Shown one piece after another: positions 16,405 to 17,555 of a DNA stretch of 17,555 nt. The notes below the pieces were generated by a model that saw only the letters and a list, made by a program, of their open reading frames with translations, was not told the DNA's origin and ran no database searches. Position 1 is the first letter of the stretch. Every line of letters begins with the position of its first letter. Source of the DNA: Hemicentrotus pulcherrimus (Eukaryota; Echinodermata; Echinoidea; Camarodonta; Strongylocentrotidae); assembly GCA_003118195.1 (NCBI GenBank), contig BEXV01003544.1, positions 8,297 through 25,851 on the forward strand, in the 5' to 3' direction. The translations under genes were made by a program, and so were the position numbers.

Positions 16405-17050
16405 GCGACAATTTCCCCGACAAGAGACTTTGCTGCGACTCCAAACCTGTCATATATATTTATGGGACGCCATCTCAAATCAAATTTATTTAAGGCTATG
16501 GGCAGCGAAAAGATGAAATCAGAAAATTCCTTACCAAAAGTATTTCTTGGTCATCAAGCTCTCATTTCACTTACCAGATTATATTGATGTTTTTTTTTAA
16601 GTATTATACAAGCGCACACACTGCCCCTATAAACTCTCAATGCCTTAACGAGGAAATAAGAATAATATTATTTGTACAAAGTTTACAAACATCGGTTCCA
16701 CCATAGAAAAGTGGAAATGGAAAAGTCTGTTAATACAGACCCATGGGGATGACGAAAAAGGTTTTTCTCTCGATATTTTTTATTTTTATTTCAAGCATAA
16801 CCTCGATACAAAAATAATCATATCACCTATTTATTTGATGAATAACCAGAGCCTTCTTTCGATTGGATATTAGTTATGGAATCCACTTACTTGCGAATTT
16901 CGATTCTTACATATCATTAATAACACTACGTTAGTATTATGGTGCAGTCTTTGACGCATGACGTAAGAGTTGAATCGTAGAAAAAGTGAATACAAAACAC
17001 TGAATTACTAGTGTACGGGCCAGTTGCCTCCACAGGCTTGTTTTGCACAG
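16405..17050. other. Non-coding stretch after the exon candidate
   Basis: No ORF or repeat is supported. If 16220-16404 is a terminal exon, this would be 3' UTR and flank; ATTAAA at 17062-17067 is a possible but distant polyadenylation signal. Confidence 0.5.
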
Positions 17051-17420
17051 GGAACAGCGCAATTAAAATGACGCTTCGTGTGCAACGGACCTATTAAAGT
17101 ATCATAATATATATTATGCCATGTGGTTCATCTTTGTATAAGTAGCAGAAATACTATACAGATTAAATGTGTCGCAAATTTGATTGGCGCAGATAATAGC
17201 GCAAGCGAAATGACGCCTCGTGTGCAACGGATCTAAGTATCATCTGTTTTTTCATGTGGTTCATCTTTGTATAAGTAGTAGAAATACTATATAAATTAGA
17301 TACTGCGCAAATGTGATTGGCGCATGTAATAGCGCAAGCGAAATGACGCCTCGTGTGCAACGGATCTAGGTATCTCATGTTATATTCGTTGTTTCATCTT
17401 CGTGTAAACGTATGTTGCAA
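17051..17420. repeat. Three-copy tandem array of a MITE-end-like unit (about 133-142 bp)
   Basis: TGCAACGG recurs at 17081, 17223 and 17356, so the periods are 142 and 133. Each is preceded by GCGCAAGCGAAATGACGCCT or a variant. The units share GTGGTTCATCTTTGTATAAG and AGAAATACTATA. The block AAATGACGCCTCGTGTGCAA is closely similar to the right end of the element at 3311-3511. Confidence 0.8.
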
Positions 17421-17555
17421 TGCTAAATAGATCGACTACTTCAAAACGGTCAGGATACTTCCCCCGAGCCATAGTCCAAGCGAACCACCAATGTCACCTG
17501 CCATGAAAACACACATAGAGAATCAAGTTTACGAAAGAAAATGAGGATGAGATCG

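Noticed and set aside
16198..16453. Minus-strand ORFs of 61 and 80 residues
   Set aside because: They overlap the + strand exon candidate, which has the more protein-like composition and a better exon context. Neither minus ORF has recognised motifs.

Overview
The window reads as animal nuclear DNA. It is AT-rich and holds GT-AG introns with FN3-type exon phases, CT microsatellites, a decayed non-LTR retrotransposon with an (ATTCT)n tail, a tRNA-derived SINE and several inverted-repeat (MITE-like) elements. A marine invertebrate is the best guess, perhaps an echinoderm or another ambulacrarian. That guess rests on overall character and not on a diagnostic gene. One N (8357) and an 11-base G run at the start suggest a draft assembly.

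Region 1 (about 144-6488, + strand) holds the 3' part of one spliced gene. I assembled seven exons: 144-298, 1170-1340, 2067-2240, 2676-2948, 3556-3891, 4863-5005 and 5775-6488. All junctions keep phase, and together they give one open frame of 654 residues plus a stop. The product is a type I membrane protein with part of one FN3 domain, three complete FN3 domains, one transmembrane helix and a tail of about 260 residues without a catalytic domain. The tail carries Box1-like and Box2-like stretches and a YLSL tyrosine motif. A gp130/Domeless-like class I cytokine receptor feeding a JAK/STAT pathway is my preferred, but inferred, reading.

Region 2 (6489-12240) has no convincing gene. It begins with nested duplications that run through the stop codon. 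It then holds a tRNA-derived SINE (from 6779), a small inverted-repeat element (7612-7760), hAT-like end motifs, CT and AAATTC microsatellites, a G-rich tract, a hairpin with a paired direct repeat near 10.1 kb, a roughly 300-bp fold-back element (10818-11121) built from GGACAACTACCCC-type units with an 8-9 bp target-site duplication, and ATC/CCT microsatellites.

Region 3 (about 12243-15488, + strand) is a 5'-truncated, pseudogenised LINE. It keeps the reverse transcriptase domain, the C-terminal cysteine motif, a 3' UTR, a polyadenylation signal and an (ATTCT)4 tail. At least two frameshifts and three in-frame stops break it.

Region 4 (15489-17555) is repeat-rich. It also contains a coding-like + strand segment (16220-16404) that ends in a stop and looks like the terminal exon of an unrecognised gene. 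A much weaker minus-strand micro-exon candidate lies at 15662-15732. A three-copy tandem array (about 17051-17420) carries the same end sequence as the MITE inside intron 4 of the receptor gene.
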